A DNA stretch of 6,501 nucleotides. Origin: Elusimicrobia bacterium RIFCSPHIGHO2_02_FULL_57_9. GTDB lineage: Bacteria; Elusimicrobiota; Elusimicrobia; UBA1565; UBA9628. Positions 5,806 through 6,501 of this stretch are shown here, one piece after another (the first letter of the stretch is position 1; each line of letters opens with the position of its first letter). Under the pieces are notes generated by a model that was not told where the DNA came from, did not search any database, and saw only the letters and a list, made by a program, of their open reading frames with translations. Both the position numbers and the translations under genes were made by a program. The stretch spans positions 440-6,940 of the forward strand of contig MGUO01000142.1 of assembly GCA_001800015.1 (NCBI GenBank), given 5' to 3'.

Positions 5806-6501
5806 ATGGAGGGTAAACTGGCAAGTATGAAGAACTCGACTGTGCCGGCGTTGAAGCCTGTGAAACGGCGCGTATTTATCGCGGCTTTTGCCTTGAGCGC
5901 GGGTCTTTTTTCATTAGATGGCTTAAGCCTCGCGTCGCCCGTCCGGGCGAGCCGGATTTCCCCGGAGCAGTTCCGCCAGACGGTCGCGGGCCGTTTGGGC
6001 AGTTTCCTTTCCCGGTCGCCTCTTGAAAGCCTGCGCCAGCTCAAAACCGAGGTGTCAGGCCCGACCCCCAACCTGCCCGCGCTTGCCCCGGAGCGGATGG
6101 CGGCCGAGGCGGTGCTTTCGCTTTTGGTTACTCCTGGCCTCAATCTGCGTCTTGAAAAGCCGCTTTTTGATGTCTTGGGCGGCGAAACCGTGGACGCGCT
6201 GGTCAAGGCCGCAGCCGAGCTTGAAACAAGCGCGCAGAAAAACGCGGAGCTCCAGGAGGAGCTTGCCGGGCTGCGCCGGCGGTTGTTGGGCGATGATCCC
6301 AACGATCCCGATGTCACCTCATGGGAAAGGAGGTTGTCCCGTTTCTATGATTTGCTGGAGCAGAAAACGGCTTGGCCGGCGCCGGAGGCGTCCAAGAAAT
6401 GGCCTCCGGCACCGGCCGAGCGGAACGCTTCCTTACGGCCGGCGCTGGTTGCGGCTGATGGGTCCGCCCAGTCTCCTGCTCAATTACTGCTGTACAGCCG
6501 T
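5806..6501 (+). CDS. Unrecognised exported protein with coiled coil, 3' end cut by window
   Basis: A frame of 232 codons is open to the right edge, so the C-terminus is missing. The N-terminus has a basic stretch (KPVKRR, 17-22) and a hydrophobic segment (VFIAAFALSAGLFSLDGL, 23-40). This is a probable signal peptide or membrane anchor with cleavage near SLA or VRA. A helical region with a heptad-like pattern runs at about 128-161, followed by a charged and Pro/Ala-rich segment (about 190-215). No catalytic motif or family is recognised in the visible part. A TAA directly precedes ATG 5806. GGGGA lies eight bases upstream of it, so I use this start. ATG 5827 is an alternative with a shorter signal peptide, but its GGAGGG is 13 bases away. 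It diverges from the ADP-ribosyltransferase-like gene, and both products look exported, so a functional link is possible but only inferred. Confidence 0.75.
   Translation, partial: MEGKLASMKNSTVPALKPVKRRVFIAAFALSAGLFSLDGLSLASPVRASRISPEQFRQTVAGRLGSFLSRSPLESLRQLKTEVSGPTPNLPALAPERMAAEAVLSLLVTPGLNLRLEKPLFDVLGGETVDALVKAAAELETSAQKNAELQEELAGLRRRLLGDDPNDPDVTSWERRLSRFYDLLEQKTAWPAPEASKKWPPAPAERNASLRPALVAADGSAQSPAQLLLYSR

Noticed and set aside
5802..6317. Long minus-strand open frame opposite the coiled-coil protein gene
   Set aside because: It is Ser/Arg-rich with no domain-like pattern and is fully antisense to a frame with a signal peptide and coiled coil. It is typical of an antisense shadow in GC-rich DNA.

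Overview
The window comes from a bacterium with moderately high GC and tightly packed genes. It holds one long minus-strand run of genes and, at the right edge, one divergent plus-strand gene. No rRNA, tRNA, transposase, CRISPR array or phage gene is visible. The lineage cannot be fixed from the sequence. Exported proteins with Ala/Pro-rich segments after the signal peptide, beside a many-membrane-span histidine kinase, would suit an uncultured lineage such as Elusimicrobiota, but this is a weak inference.

Right part (about 4540-6501): two exported proteins diverge from a 145-base intergenic region. The minus-strand one (4725-5660) has a signal peptide, an Ala/Pro-rich linker and a C-terminal domain that reads like an ADP-ribosyltransferase exoenzyme fold. 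It keeps the YY-x-GG-x-Y-x-x-IN-x-YLR helix, a YR strand and an E-V-I-L-P-P-G-T strand, but the STS and ExE motifs are altered. The plus-strand one (5806 to the edge) is an unrecognised secreted protein with a coiled coil. Downstream of the transferase-like gene lie three copies of a 12-base palindromic repeat, a possible promoter, and a 37-codon ORF with a signal peptide. The stop of that small ORF overlaps the next start as ATGA.

Middle part (2423-4543): a DUF2817 / M14-like zinc peptidase-fold protein is followed after 18 bases by a complete zinc-dependent medium-chain alcohol dehydrogenase. The spacing suggests co-transcription, although no shared pathway is evident.

Left part (1-2358): a stand-alone receiver-domain response regulator and a membrane histidine kinase (about nine membrane segments, GAF-like region, coiled coil, HisKA) form a likely two-component pair. 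The kinase is cut by the window edge before its ATP-binding domain. Both genes have repeat or promoter-like sequence upstream, so they may be transcribed separately from the dehydrogenase.

The most novel element is the exported ADP-ribosyltransferase-like protein together with the small exported peptide and the repeat cluster beside it. The remaining genes belong to well-known families.
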